Shown: positions 15,027 through 22,961 of the stretch, piece after piece | Layout of the letters: each line of letters opens with the position of its first letter | Numbering within the stretch: the first letter of the stretch is position 1 | Assembly: GCA_903847385.1 (NCBI GenBank) | Contig: CAINDO010000577.1 | Coordinates: 1 to 34,309 of the forward strand | Origin: an uncultured Myxococcales bacterium | Lineage (GTDB): Bacteria > Myxococcota_A > Bradymonadia > UBA7976 > UBA1532 | Reading direction: 5' to 3' | Length of the DNA: 34,309 nucleotides | The notes under the pieces: model-generated | What the model was told of the DNA's origin: nothing | Seen by the model: only the letters and a program-made list of their open reading frames with translations | Databases searched by the model: none | Program-made: the position numbers and the translations under genes

Positions 15027-17231
15027 ATGCGTTTCCCGCCGTTCCCCATCGCCTTGCGACCCGCCCTCGGCCTGCTCGGCGCCCTCGCCCTGACGGCTTG
15101 CGCCGCCGACACCGGCGGGGGTGGGGGCGGCGGCGCCTCCGGTGAGCTGGACGCGAGCGCCTCGGGCAGCGGGGGCGCGGGCCCCGTCGGCGGCTCCACG
15201 GGCGGAACACCCACGGGTGGGGGCGCGACGCCGCCGGACGCCGGCCCCGCGGACCCCGATCTGGCGGTCTCGCCGGCCGACGCGGCCGTGACGCCCGCCG
15301 ACGCTCGGCCCGGCGGCGACGCCGCGAACCCGGGCACGGACGCCGCGCCGGACCCCGGCGACGCCGCGCCCGTGTTCCCCGATCAGGGCGTAGACCCGGA
15401 TCACGGGGTCATCCCCGCCTGCTCGGACGACGACCTGGACGGCTACTCCATCGGCGGCTGCGGCCCCGAGGACTGCGACGACCACAACACCGACGTCTAT
15501 CCCGGCGCGCCGGAGGTCTGCGACGGTCTGGACAACGACTGTGACGTCGCCGTGGACGAGGACTACGACTTCCAGAACAACCCCGTGCACTGCGGCATGT
15601 GTTACGAGACCTGCCTGGGGCAGGCCGTGCCGCTGACGTGCATCGCCGGCGTGTGTCGCCCGGCCGCCTGCACGCCGGGCACCTGGGACATCGACGCCGA
15701 CCCGGCCAACGGCTGCGAGTACCTGTGCATCCCCAGCCCCGACGCGGTGGAGACGTGCAACGAGCGCGACGACGACTGCGACGGCGTGGTCGACGAGGAC
15801 GTGGACACGTCCGCGGACCCGGCGAACTGCGGTCTCTGCGGCCACGTCTGCCAGATCGACCACGCCGAGGCCGCCTGCGTCGACTCGCTGTGCACGCCCC
15901 GGGCCTGCGAGTTCGCCTGGCACGACATCGACGGACAGGCCGAGAACGGCTGCGAGTACTCCTGCCTGCCCACGCTCGAGGGCAACGAGGTCTGCGACCG
16001 CATCGACAACGACTGCGACGGCCAGACGGACGAAGACACCAACGTGCAGAGCGACGCGGCCAACTGCGGCGACTGCGGCCGCCGCTGCAGCTATCCGGAC
16101 GGCATCGCCGTGTGTCGCCAGGGCGAGTGCCGCATGGCCGGCTGCGCGCCGGGTCACGCGGATCTCGACCAGAACCCGGACAACGGCTGCGAATACACCT
16201 GCACGCCTCGCGGCGATGGCACCGAGGTCTGCAACGGCCTGGACGACGACTGCGACGGCGTACCCGACGACGGCATCGACCTCACCGTCGACGAGAACAA
16301 CTGCGGCGCGTGCGGGGTGCAGTGCGCCTTCGAGAACGCGACCGCCGAGTGCCTGCCGAACGGCGCGGGCGCCGGCGCCTGTTCGCTCGTGAGCTGCGCC
16401 GAGACTTACTGGGACGCCAACGGCGTCGTCGAGGACGGCTGCGAGTACCGCTGCCTGCCCACCCGCGATGGGGTGGAGTTCTGCGACCAGATCGACAACG
16501 ACTGCGACGGTCTCGTGGACGAGGCGTTCCCCGGCTTCGGCGACGCCTGCGGGTCGGACGTCGGCGCCTGCCAGCCCGGTGGGCTCGCCTGCGACGCGAT
16601 GGGGGCCATCGTCTGCGCCGGCGCGGTCGAGCCGTCCGAGGAGATCTGCGACGGCCTGGACAACGACTGCGACGGTCAGACGGACGAGACCTTCCCGGAC
16701 CAGGGGCAGCCCTGCGGCACGGACGTCGGCGCCTGCGTGGCCGGCACCCAGGTCTGCCGCGCCGGCGCGCTCGCGTGCAACGGTGAGACCCGGCCCGTCG
16801 TGGAGCTCTGCAACGGCGTGGACGACGACTGCGACGGTGCCACGGACGAGGACGAGCCCGAGCGGAACTTCACCTGCCCGCGCGAACGGTGGGTGTTCGG
16901 GAACTACAACGTGCTGCCCACGCAGTTCGTTCGCGGCGTCCAGTACAACGGCAGTGTGAACTGCGCCATGACCTGCGCCCCCGAGGGCCTGCGGGCGGTG
17001 GGCGCGCGGTTCATCTGCAACCTGGCCAACAGCGGGCCCACCGAGGGCTGCGACGCGAACAACGACGGCCAGTACGGCAACGCCAACTGCGACGTGTGGA
17101 TCGACCACGGCGTGCGGCGCGAGCTGCCCGGTCGCGGGGAGGACTGCTCGGGCAACATCGCCAGCTGCGTCAGCGGCTCGTGCAGCGAGGGCGTGACCTA
17201 CCACGCCATCCAGTGTCAGTGCGCGCCCTGA
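15027..17231 (+). CDS. MopE-like lipoprotein with seven acidic Cys repeats
   Basis: 734 residues from the ATG at 15027, chosen over an ATG 33 nt upstream because it starts the lipoprotein signal (LALTAC, Cys25) and has GGAG before it. A Gly-rich then PDA/Asp-rich linker runs to about residue 130. A DLDGYSIGGCGPEDCDD block is followed by seven copies of C(D/N)xxD(N/D)DCDxxxD(E/D) at Cys165, 244, 323, 402, 486, 541 and 595, the putative metal-binding motif of MopE-type proteins. The motifs sit in larger Cys-rich units with NGCEY before them. The last 120 residues are a separate Cys-rich domain (WVFGNYNVLPTQF, then CDANNDGQYGNANCD). The acidic DxDNDxD pattern suggests Ca2+ or copper binding at the cell surface. 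No enzyme motif is seen. A hairpin follows the stop. Confidence 0.88.
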   Translation: MRFPPFPIALRPALGLLGALALTACAADTGGGGGGGASGELDASASGSGGAGPVGGSTGGTPTGGGATPPDAGPADPDLAVSPADAAVTPADARPGGDAANPGTDAAPDPGDAAPVFPDQGVDPDHGVIPACSDDDLDGYSIGGCGPEDCDDHNTDVYPGAPEVCDGLDNDCDVAVDEDYDFQNNPVHCGMCYETCLGQAVPLTCIAGVCRPAACTPGTWDIDADPANGCEYLCIPSPDAVETCNERDDDCDGVVDEDVDTSADPANCGLCGHVCQIDHAEAACVDSLCTPRACEFAWHDIDGQAENGCEYSCLPTLEGNEVCDRIDNDCDGQTDEDTNVQSDAANCGDCGRRCSYPDGIAVCRQGECRMAGCAPGHADLDQNPDNGCEYTCTPRGDGTEVCNGLDDDCDGVPDDGIDLTVDENNCGACGVQCAFENATAECLPNGAGAGACSLVSCAETYWDANGVVEDGCEYRCLPTRDGVEFCDQIDNDCDGLVDEAFPGFGDACGSDVGACQPGGLACDAMGAIVCAGAVEPSEEICDGLDNDCDGQTDETFPDQGQPCGTDVGACVAGTQVCRAGALACNGETRPVVELCNGVDDDCDGATDEDEPERNFTCPRERWVFGNYNVLPTQFVRGVQYNGSVNCAMTCAPEGLRAVGARFICNLANSGPTEGCDANNDGQYGNANCDVWIDHGVRRELPGRGEDCSGNIASCVSGSCSEGVTYHAIQCQCAP
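15519..16850 (+). repeat. Seven MopE-type repeat units, the first four exactly 237 bp apart
   Basis: The Cys codons that open each C(D/N)xxD(N/D)DCD motif lie at 15519, 15756, 15993, 16230, 16482, 16647 and 16809. Intervals are 237, 237, 237, 252, 165 and 162 nt, or 79, 79, 79, 84, 55 and 54 residues. Two unit types are present: long units with an NGCEY segment and short units with a GTDVGAC or GSDVGAC segment. Confidence 0.85.
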
Positions 17232-17232
17232 G

Positions 17233-17262
17233 CGCGTGAGCCGGACCCGCGGCCTCAGCGCG
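17233..17262. terminator. Candidate bidirectional terminator hairpin between convergent genes
   Basis: CGCGTGAGCC (17233-17242) pairs with GGCCTCAGCGCG (17251-17262): 10 pairs with two single-base bulges and an 8-nt loop. It covers the 23 bp between the MopE-like stop and the stop of the convergent PilZ gene. No T-run follows on either strand, so intrinsic termination is uncertain. Confidence 0.4.
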
Positions 17263-18109
17263 TGCGTCGCGGCGCCGCGGCCGTGGTGACCGAGGCCGGT
17301 GTGTTCTGGCAGAGCTGCGAGCGCACGGACTCGGGCAGCGTCGGCAGGTGGCTCGTGACGATGTCGGGCAGCGGCGCGGCCTTCGTCTTCAGGAAGTAGC
17401 GCTCCAGCGCCAGGCGCGACGTGTGCGACAAGTTCACGAACTCGAAGCCGGTCATGGCGTGGCCCTCGGCGTCCGTGCGGGTGTGTCGGACGGTCACGTT
17501 GAGCTCCGTCAGCCGGTCGGGCTGCAACTGCAGCCCCAGCCGCACCAGGCTGCCGAACTCCAGGGTCATGCCCGCCGGGAGCTGCGCCGACAGACCGCCG
17601 GTGCTGATCTCACCCAGGCCCGCCGTGTCCTTCCAGGTGCCGTCGGCAAGGGCGATCTTCACGCGCGGGGTGACCTGCGTGGGCACGCGGTAGCGCTGCT
17701 GGCCGCGGCGACAGTGGCGCAACACACCCTCGGGCATGCTGAGCACCAGGGCGTTGCGCGACTCGGACAGGATCTCGCAGCGGAACGCGTAGAAGCCGTC
17801 CCGCTTGGCGAACCAGAGGGTCACCGAGTTCCCCACGATCCAGGGCTCGTCGTAGATGTTGGCCGAGCGGGCCTTGATCATCAGGCTCTGCGTGTAGCTG
17901 CCCGGGGTCTGCACCTGCTGCATCTGGATGCCGATGGCGTTGATGGAGCCATCGAACTGCATCTGGAGTGTGTTGGCGCGGGTGGCGTCGAACACGAGCT
18001 CGGCGACGCGGATGCGGCTCGAGATCCAGGAGTTGCGGCCGGAGCCGGACTCGCTCGAGGCGTCCCAGGAGGCGGTGATGGTCGACGCGTTCTGTGTCTG
18101 CTGGTTCAT
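17255..18109 (-). CDS. PilZ-domain protein 1 with YcgR-like N-terminal domain
   Basis: 284 residues from the ATG at 18109, preceded by GGAG at about 8 nt; a more upstream ATG lacks this. Residues 30-130 form a beta-rich YcgR/flagellar-brake-like domain (EPWIVGNSVTLWFAKRDGFYAFR). The PilZ domain follows: the arginine switch RxxxR is R135-GQQ-R139, and the second motif is E167-I-S-T-G-G172, where the usual Asp/Asn of (D/N)xSxxG is replaced by Glu. C-di-GMP binding may therefore be altered. The end of the domain, MTGFEFVNLSHTSRLALERYF, is typical of PilZ. No output domain is present, so it probably works by binding another protein. Last of three tandem PilZ genes, 36 bp after the second. Confidence 0.88.
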   Translation of the reverse strand: MNQQTQNASTITASWDASSESGSGRNSWISSRIRVAELVFDATRANTLQMQFDGSINAIGIQMQQVQTPGSYTQSLMIKARSANIYDEPWIVGNSVTLWFAKRDGFYAFRCEILSESRNALVLSMPEGVLRHCRRGQQRYRVPTQVTPRVKIALADGTWKDTAGLGEISTGGLSAQLPAGMTLEFGSLVRLGLQLQPDRLTELNVTVRHTRTDAEGHAMTGFEFVNLSHTSRLALERYFLKTKAAPLPDIVTSHLPTLPESVRSQLCQNTPASVTTAAAPRRTR

Positions 18110-18145
18110 GTGTCGGTCTCCGTGCAATCCAGCGTCGTTCCGGGG

Positions 18146-19096
18146 TCAGCGGTGCATGATGATGTGGGAGGGCAGCTCGCGCGGCGCCTGGGTGGGCGCG
18201 CGGGCGGGCTGGCTCATGCCGTTGCCCATGAGGCCGTCGTGTCGGGCGGTGCGCAGGTGCAGCGCGACCGGCGCGGGCAGGGCGGGCAGGCCCAGGGCGT
18301 CGTCGGTGATGGGGTCCTCGGTCAGGCGGCTCGTGAACCGCGAGATGGCCATGCGGGCCACGCTCGAGGGGTCCACGAACTCCATGCCGTAGAGCACCAG
18401 GCCCGTCGTGTCGTCGGACTGCAGGTGGCGGGCGACGACGACCATCTCCAGGAACCGCTGCGGGTGCAGGCCCAGGCCCAGGCGGGTCGCGCGGCCGAGC
18501 GGCAGGTGCACGTCGGCGGGCAGGGCGACGCGCAGGCCGCCGGTGGACAGGTCGCGCACGCCGATGCCCTCCCACCAGGTGCCATCGGCCAGGGGCAGCG
18601 CGATGCGGGGCAGCTCGCCGGCCGGCACGATGAAGCGGCGCTCGGATCGGCGGCAGAAGCGCACGATGCACGCGGGCTGGTTGACCATCAGCGAGGTGCG
18701 GGTGCCGCCCACGATCTTCACGCGGAAGCTGTAGATGCCGGTGGCGTCGGCGAACCAGATGTTGGCGCCGCCGCCCACGCTCCAGGGCTCGTTGACGAAG
18801 TCGCCGATCTCCGGGCGGCACTCCAGGGCGATGGCGCCCGAGAGCGACCGCGTGGCGCCGATGCGCACGGAGTCGAGGTGAATGCGGATGGTGTGGCGGG
18901 AGCCGTCGATCTGGAGCTGCGCGTTGCGAGCGTTGATGGCGTCGCGGAGGAGCTCGATGACCCGGGCGCGGCCGGTGATCCAGGACATGCCCCGATTGGC
19001 GGGGTCGCCGCCGGTCTCGTCGACACGGCGCCGCTCGGGGGCCGCCTGAGCGGCCACCAGCACGGTGCGGGTGGGACTCGGGTTTGTCTCGCTCAT
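18146..19096 (-). CDS. PilZ-domain protein 2 with YcgR-like N-terminal domain
   Basis: 316 residues from the ATG at 19096, which has GGAGG 5 nt upstream; an in-frame ATG at 19141 lacks any ribosome-binding site. A disordered N-terminal stretch (about 1-35) precedes a YcgR-like domain with NEPWSVGGGANIWFADATG, similar in order to PilZ protein 1. The c-di-GMP motifs are complete: RRSERR (R149-R154) and D182-L-S-T-G-G187, the full (D/N)xSxxG. The C-terminal tail after about 270 is Pro/Ala-rich. Expected to bind c-di-GMP in the cytoplasm and relay it to motility, exopolysaccharide or another target not encoded here. It lies 59 bp after PilZ 3 and 36 bp before PilZ 1. Confidence 0.88.
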   Translation of the reverse strand: MSETNPSPTRTVLVAAQAAPERRRVDETGGDPANRGMSWITGRARVIELLRDAINARNAQLQIDGSRHTIRIHLDSVRIGATRSLSGAIALECRPEIGDFVNEPWSVGGGANIWFADATGIYSFRVKIVGGTRTSLMVNQPACIVRFCRRSERRFIVPAGELPRIALPLADGTWWEGIGVRDLSTGGLRVALPADVHLPLGRATRLGLGLHPQRFLEMVVVARHLQSDDTTGLVLYGMEFVDPSSVARMAISRFTSRLTEDPITDDALGLPALPAPVALHLRTARHDGLMGNGMSQPARAPTQAPRELPSHIIMHR

Positions 19097-19152
19097 CGAT
19101 GCCTCCGGGTTCGGGACTTTGCTTACCCCTCCCAACGGCATCGAATGGCTTC

Positions 19153-19160
19153 TATTTATT
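19153..19160 (-). promoter_or_regulatory. AT-rich patch upstream of PilZ 2, possible -10 element
   Basis: On the minus strand the end of the PilZ 3 gene reads AAATAAATAG, by far the most AT-rich spot in the cluster, about 60 nt before the PilZ 2 start. TAAATA could serve as a -10 for PilZ 2 and PilZ 1. No clear -35 is seen. Confidence 0.2.
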
Positions 19161-20076
19161 TGGTGGGTTCTGTTTGACCCTGAGTCTTTCGACGGGAGGT
19201 GAGGAGTACGGCGGCGGGGGGGTTGGCCGACGGCGGGATCGGGCTCTTGTTCTCGGCCTGGGCCGTGAAGAGCGCGTCGAGCACCAGGCGGGGCAGGGCC
19301 TGCGCGGTGTGGCGATCGACGACGGCCTCGGCGGCGTGGCGGGCCAGGAAACGCTCCAGGCAAAGGCGGTCGAGGCGGTTGATGCCGGTGAACTGCAGGC
19401 CCAGGCGGCTCGCGCCGGCGTCGCCGGACTGGCGGTGGCGCACCTCGCAGGTGGCTTCGATGCCCCGGGGGCCGCCGAGCTGAAGTGTGAGGGTCACGGT
19501 GGACCCGGCGTTGACGGCGAGGTCGGCGGGCGCGTCCACTTGAAGGCCCGACGCCGAGAGGTTGATGAGCTTGCAGGGGCGCCAGGCGTCCCCGCAGAGG
19601 ATGGTGACGCCGGCCAGGCTGTCGCCGCCGGCCGGGGGCAGGTAGCGGGTCTCCGAGCGGCGCGAGTAGCGCACGGCGACCTCGGGCATCAGCACGAGCA
19701 GGGCGCCGTCCGCGGCGGCGATGCAGGGCACCCGGAACGCCACCACGCCGAGCTCGTCCGTGGCCCAGAGCTGGGCGTGACCGCCGGCCAGCCAGGGGGA
19801 GACGACCATCTCGCCCTCGACGGGGCGGAGCACGAGGAACTCCTGGGGGGTGTGGAGCGGCCCGACGTGTCCGTGGATATGCGCCATGTCCACCACGATG
19901 GCCTTGCGCATGCCGTCGCACTGAAAACGCGCCTCACCGCCCAGGAAGATGGGTAAGAGCGCGCCGATGCGCCGCGCGCCGTGCAACCAGCCGAGCCTGC
20001 CCCCGGCCTCGTCGGTCGGGAAGTCGGGCGCAGGAGGCGCGGGCGCAACGGCGCCTGTGGTGGCCAGGTTCGACAT
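19156..20076 (-). CDS. PilZ-domain protein 3 (first of the tandem cluster)
   Basis: 306 residues from the ATG at 20076, with GAGGG 6 nt upstream. The N-terminus is Ala/Pro-rich (about 1-25). A YcgR-like domain follows with SPWLAGGHAQLWATDELG, matching the same PW-xG-W-G spacing in the other two copies. The PilZ motifs are R140-SET-R144 and N172-L-S-A-S-G177, both complete, so c-di-GMP binding is expected. The tail after about 265 is Lys/Pro/Ser-rich. It is the first PilZ gene transcribed and the most diverged of the three. A 13-bp hairpin lies immediately upstream and includes its ribosome-binding site. No diguanylate cyclase or phosphodiesterase is in the window, so the source of c-di-GMP is elsewhere. 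Confidence 0.87.
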   Translation of the reverse strand: MSNLATTGAVAPAPPAPDFPTDEAGGRLGWLHGARRIGALLPIFLGGEARFQCDGMRKAIVVDMAHIHGHVGPLHTPQEFLVLRPVEGEMVVSPWLAGGHAQLWATDELGVVAFRVPCIAAADGALLVLMPEVAVRYSRRSETRYLPPAGGDSLAGVTILCGDAWRPCKLINLSASGLQVDAPADLAVNAGSTVTLTLQLGGPRGIEATCEVRHRQSGDAGASRLGLQFTGINRLDRLCLERFLARHAAEAVVDRHTAQALPRLVLDALFTAQAENKSPIPPSANPPAAVLLTSRRKTQGQTEPTK

Positions 20077-20081
20077 GGGAG

Positions 20082-20130
20082 GCCCTCGTAGGAATGGCTT
20101 GACGATGGAGACGGCACATTCCTGGAGGGC
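20082..20130 (-). promoter_or_regulatory. Hairpin spanning the ribosome-binding site of the PilZ cluster
   Basis: On the plus strand GCCCTCGTAGGAATG (20082-20096) faces CATTCCTGGAGGGC (20117-20130): 13 base pairs (6 + 7) around a GT/G internal loop, with a 20-nt loop. In the minus-strand mRNA the arm next to the PilZ 3 start contains the GAGGG Shine-Dalgarno, ending 6 nt or so before the AUG. It also follows the copA stop by 27 nt. No U-run follows, so a terminator is less likely than an RNA control element, though a protein operator is possible. Confidence 0.5.
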
Positions 20131-20156
20131 TCGCTCTGACTCAGGGCAGCGCGGAC

Positions 20157-22601
20157 TCAGGGCGAGTCTTTTCGTACCCGTAGCGCATTCGTGACCACGG
20201 TCACGCTGGAGAGGGCCATGGCCGCCGCGGCGAGCCCCGGCGAGAGCGCCGGACCCCCGAAGGGGACGAGCACACCGGCGGCGACGGGGAGGGCGGCGAT
20301 GTTGTAGCCGAACGCCCAGAACAGGTTCTGATGGATGATGCGCACGGCGCGCCGGGCGAGGGAGAGTGCACGCGGCACGAGGCGCAGATCGGCCCGCAGC
20401 AGCGTGAAGTCCGCCGACTCGATGGCCGCCTGCGCGCCCTCGCCCATGGCCAGGCCCAGGTCGGCGGCGGCGAGCGCCGGCGCGTCGTTCACGCCATCAC
20501 CGAGCATGGCGACCACGCGCCCCTCGGCTTGCAGCGCGGCGATGAGCGCGGCCTTGTCTTCGGGGCGCGTGCGCGCGTGTACGGCGTCGATGCCCAGCGG
20601 GCCCGTGACGGCGGCGGCGCTCTCCGGGCGGTCGCCCGTGGCCACGGTCAGGTGTACCCCCAGGGCCCGCAGCGCGGCCACGGCCTCGGCGGCCTCGGGG
20701 CGCGGCGCGTCGAAGAGCGCGAACACCGCGACGAGATCGTCCCCGACACGGACAAGGAGCGGCGTGCCACCGGCCTCGGCGATGGCGTCCGCCGGCGCGG
20801 CCCCGGGCGCGGCCAGGTCGCCCAGGTAGGCGGCGCTGCCCACACGCACCGCGCGGCCGTCCACCGTGGCCGTCACGCCGCCGCCCACGGCCTCCGTCAC
20901 GCCCGTCGCCGCGGGGGCGTCCAGCGAGCGTTCCGTGGCGGCCCGGCGCAGGGCGGCGGCCAGGGGATGGGTCGAACCGGCCTCGGCGGCGGCGGCCAGT
21001 CGGAGGGCCGCGTCCAGCGTCAGGTCGGCGTCCGGGGCCACCCACGAGCGGGCCGCGTCCAGCGAGGGGCGCCCCTGCGTGAGGGTGCCGGTCTTGTCCA
21101 TGATCAGGGCGTCGACCTTGGCGGCGCGTTCGAGCGCCGCGGCGTTGCGCAGCAGCAGGCCCGCGCGCGCCGCCGCGCCGCTGGTCACCATCAGCGCCGT
21201 GGGGGTGGCCAGGCCCAACGCGCACGGGCAGGCCACGATCAGAACGGACACCGCGCGCGTCACGGCCGTGCCCAGATCCGGCCCGAAGGCCCACCACAGG
21301 CCGAACGTGAGCAGCGCCAGGCCCACGACCACCGGCACGAACACGCCGGAGATGCGGTCCACCAGTCCCTGGATCGGGGCCTGGGACGCCTGCGCCCGCG
21401 CGACGGCCTCGACGATGCGCGCGAGCGCCGTGTCGCGCCCCACGCGCCGCGCCTCGGCCACGGCGGTGCCCTGCACCAGCACCGTGCCGGCGGAGAGCAT
21501 CTCGCCGGGGCCGCGCAGCACGGGCAGGGGCTCGCCCGTGAGCATCGACTCGTCCGCCGCGGCCTCGCCCGAGAGCACCAGCGCGTCCACGGGCACGGTC
21601 TCGCCCGTGCGGATGCGCAGGCGATCGCCGGGCTCGACCTCGAACAGGGGCACGGTCTCTTCGCGATCGTCTGGCCCGAGCCGCACGGCGCGCGGCGGGG
21701 CCATCGACAGCAGCGTGTCCAGGGCGGCGCCGGCCTTGGCCCGCGCGCGGCCTTCGAGCACGCGCCCGAGCAGCACGAAGGCGATGATCATCGCGCCCGA
21801 GTCGTAATACACGTGGGGCCCCAACGCCGGCGCCACGGTGAGCGCCGCGCTGTAGAGGAACGCCGACAGCGTGCCCAGCGCGACCAGCGTGTTCATGTCG
21901 CCGCCGCCGTGCCGCACGGCCGCCACCGCGCCGCGCAAGAACGGCCCGCCCGCCCAGAACTGCACGGGCACCGCCAGGGCGAGCTGAATCCACCGCGCCG
22001 TCGAGTCGTCCAGGCCGTGCAGCCCGAACATGTGCGGCATGCCCAGCACCATGAGCAGCGCGCTCACGGGGGCCGCCAGGGCCAGCCGCAGGCGCTGCGC
22101 GCGATGGAACGCCGCCTCGCGGGCCTGCGCCTCGCGCCGGGGGTTCTCGGCCAGGTCCGCGTCGGCCGGGTGCGGGTCCAGGTCGGCCGCCTGCAGCGCC
22201 CGCCGCAGGTCCGACAGCCGCACGACGCCCGCGGCGACCTCGACCCGCAGCAACACACCCTCGACGCCCGCGGAGAGCACGCCGGGCAGGTTCGCCACCG
22301 CGGCGACGCCCCGTGCCGCGTCGCGCACGCGCCACCGGGTCGTGGTGGTCGGCACCGAGAAGCCCGCCGCCGCCACGGCCTCGGCCAGCGCGGTCGTCGG
22401 CGGCGCGGCGCCGGCCTCGGTGTGGCGCAGCGCGAGCGTGGCCCGGCCCGTCGCGAAGCTGACCTGCGCCGACGCGACCTCGGGGTGCCGCCCCAACGCC
22501 CGCCCCAGGCGCACGGCGCACGCCGCGCAGCTCATGCCTTCGATCGGGAGTTCGACGACGGTGCTCGGGTCGGGCGAGGGCGAGGCGGGGGTGGACGACA
22601 T
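20157..22601 (-). CDS. copA: Copper-translocating P1B-type ATPase
   Basis: 814 residues. One heavy-metal-associated domain with GMSCAAC (Cys25, Cys28), followed by a second HMA-like region (about 88-145, GVLLRVEVAAGVVRLSDL) that has lost its CxxC. Membrane helices then lead to the CPC metal site (Cys458-Pro-Cys460) in VACPCALGLATPTALM. The phosphorylation motif is DKTGTLTQG (Asp502), with TGEP in the actuator domain, the STHPLA His-Pro motif and the GDGVNDAPAL hinge. The order and the CPC motif place it in the Cu+ P1B-1 group: ATP-driven Cu+ export from the cytoplasm. No copper regulator or chaperone gene is adjacent. It is divergent from a DUF493 gene 48 bp away and upstream of the PilZ cluster on the same strand. 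Confidence 0.95.
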   Translation of the reverse strand: MSSTPASPSPDPSTVVELPIEGMSCAACAVRLGRALGRHPEVASAQVSFATGRATLALRHTEAGAAPPTTALAEAVAAAGFSVPTTTTRWRVRDAARGVAAVANLPGVLSAGVEGVLLRVEVAAGVVRLSDLRRALQAADLDPHPADADLAENPRREAQAREAAFHRAQRLRLALAAPVSALLMVLGMPHMFGLHGLDDSTARWIQLALAVPVQFWAGGPFLRGAVAAVRHGGGDMNTLVALGTLSAFLYSAALTVAPALGPHVYYDSGAMIIAFVLLGRVLEGRARAKAGAALDTLLSMAPPRAVRLGPDDREETVPLFEVEPGDRLRIRTGETVPVDALVLSGEAAADESMLTGEPLPVLRGPGEMLSAGTVLVQGTAVAEARRVGRDTALARIVEAVARAQASQAPIQGLVDRISGVFVPVVVGLALLTFGLWWAFGPDLGTAVTRAVSVLIVACPCALGLATPTALMVTSGAAARAGLLLRNAAALERAAKVDALIMDKTGTLTQGRPSLDAARSWVAPDADLTLDAALRLAAAAEAGSTHPLAAALRRAATERSLDAPAATGVTEAVGGGVTATVDGRAVRVGSAAYLGDLAAPGAAPADAIAEAGGTPLLVRVGDDLVAVFALFDAPRPEAAEAVAALRALGVHLTVATGDRPESAAAVTGPLGIDAVHARTRPEDKAALIAALQAEGRVVAMLGDGVNDAPALAAADLGLAMGEGAQAAIESADFTLLRADLRLVPRALSLARRAVRIIHQNLFWAFGYNIAALPVAAGVLVPFGGPALSPGLAAAAMALSSVTVVTNALRVRKDSP

Positions 22602-22649
22602 GGCGCGAGCATAGCGCCCGCCCCCGCGGCGGGTGTACGATTCCGGGCC

Positions 22650-22946
22650 ATGTCAAGCGAGCCCATCCCCGACGAAGACAAGTTCCTGGCGCTCCTCAAC
22701 GAGGTCCACCGTTTCCCCACCGCCTACGACATGCGCATCATCTGCGTGTCCGAGGCCGCGCCGACGCTGGCCGCGCGTCTGGTCGAGGCCACGCGCCTCG
22801 AGCTGGTGGGCGAGCCCACGCAGCGCCAGAGCGCCGGCGGCAAGTTCGTGAGCGTTCACCTCTCGGTGCTCGCCAAGGAGGCGCCGGACGTGGTCACGGC
22901 CTACCGCGCGCTCCGCGGCATCGAGGGCGTGAAGACGTTTTTCTAG
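22650..22946 (+). CDS. DUF493 (YbeD-like) small protein
   Basis: 98 residues from the ATG at 22650. The sequence has the compact ferredoxin-like pattern of DUF493: a strand MRIICVSE, a helix with ARLVEATRLELVG, a strand GKFVSVHLSVLA, a helix DVVTAYRALRGIEGV and a final short strand KTFF. Key features are the FPTAYDMRIIC start and the VHLSV strand. Members are about 90-100 residues and of unknown function; in E. coli YbeD lies near lipoate genes, but no such gene is seen here. Likely cytoplasmic and possibly an ACT-like regulatory module. Divergent from copA and 15 bp from the convergent TolC-family gene. Confidence 0.87.
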   Translation: MSSEPIPDEDKFLALLNEVHRFPTAYDMRIICVSEAAPTLAARLVEATRLELVGEPTQRQSAGGKFVSVHLSVLAKEAPDVVTAYRALRGIEGVKTFF

Positions 22947-22961
22947 GACGCTCGCCCGCGC

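Noticed and set aside
19096..19141. An extended PilZ 2 start at the ATG at 19141
   Set aside because: No ribosome-binding site precedes it, while the ATG at 19096 has GGAGG at 5 nt.
22601..22656. TTGACA on the minus strand at 22656-22651 as a -35 for copA
   Set aside because: No -10-like hexamer lies 16-20 bp downstream; the TATGCT at 22613-22608 is too far away and would give a leaderless transcript.
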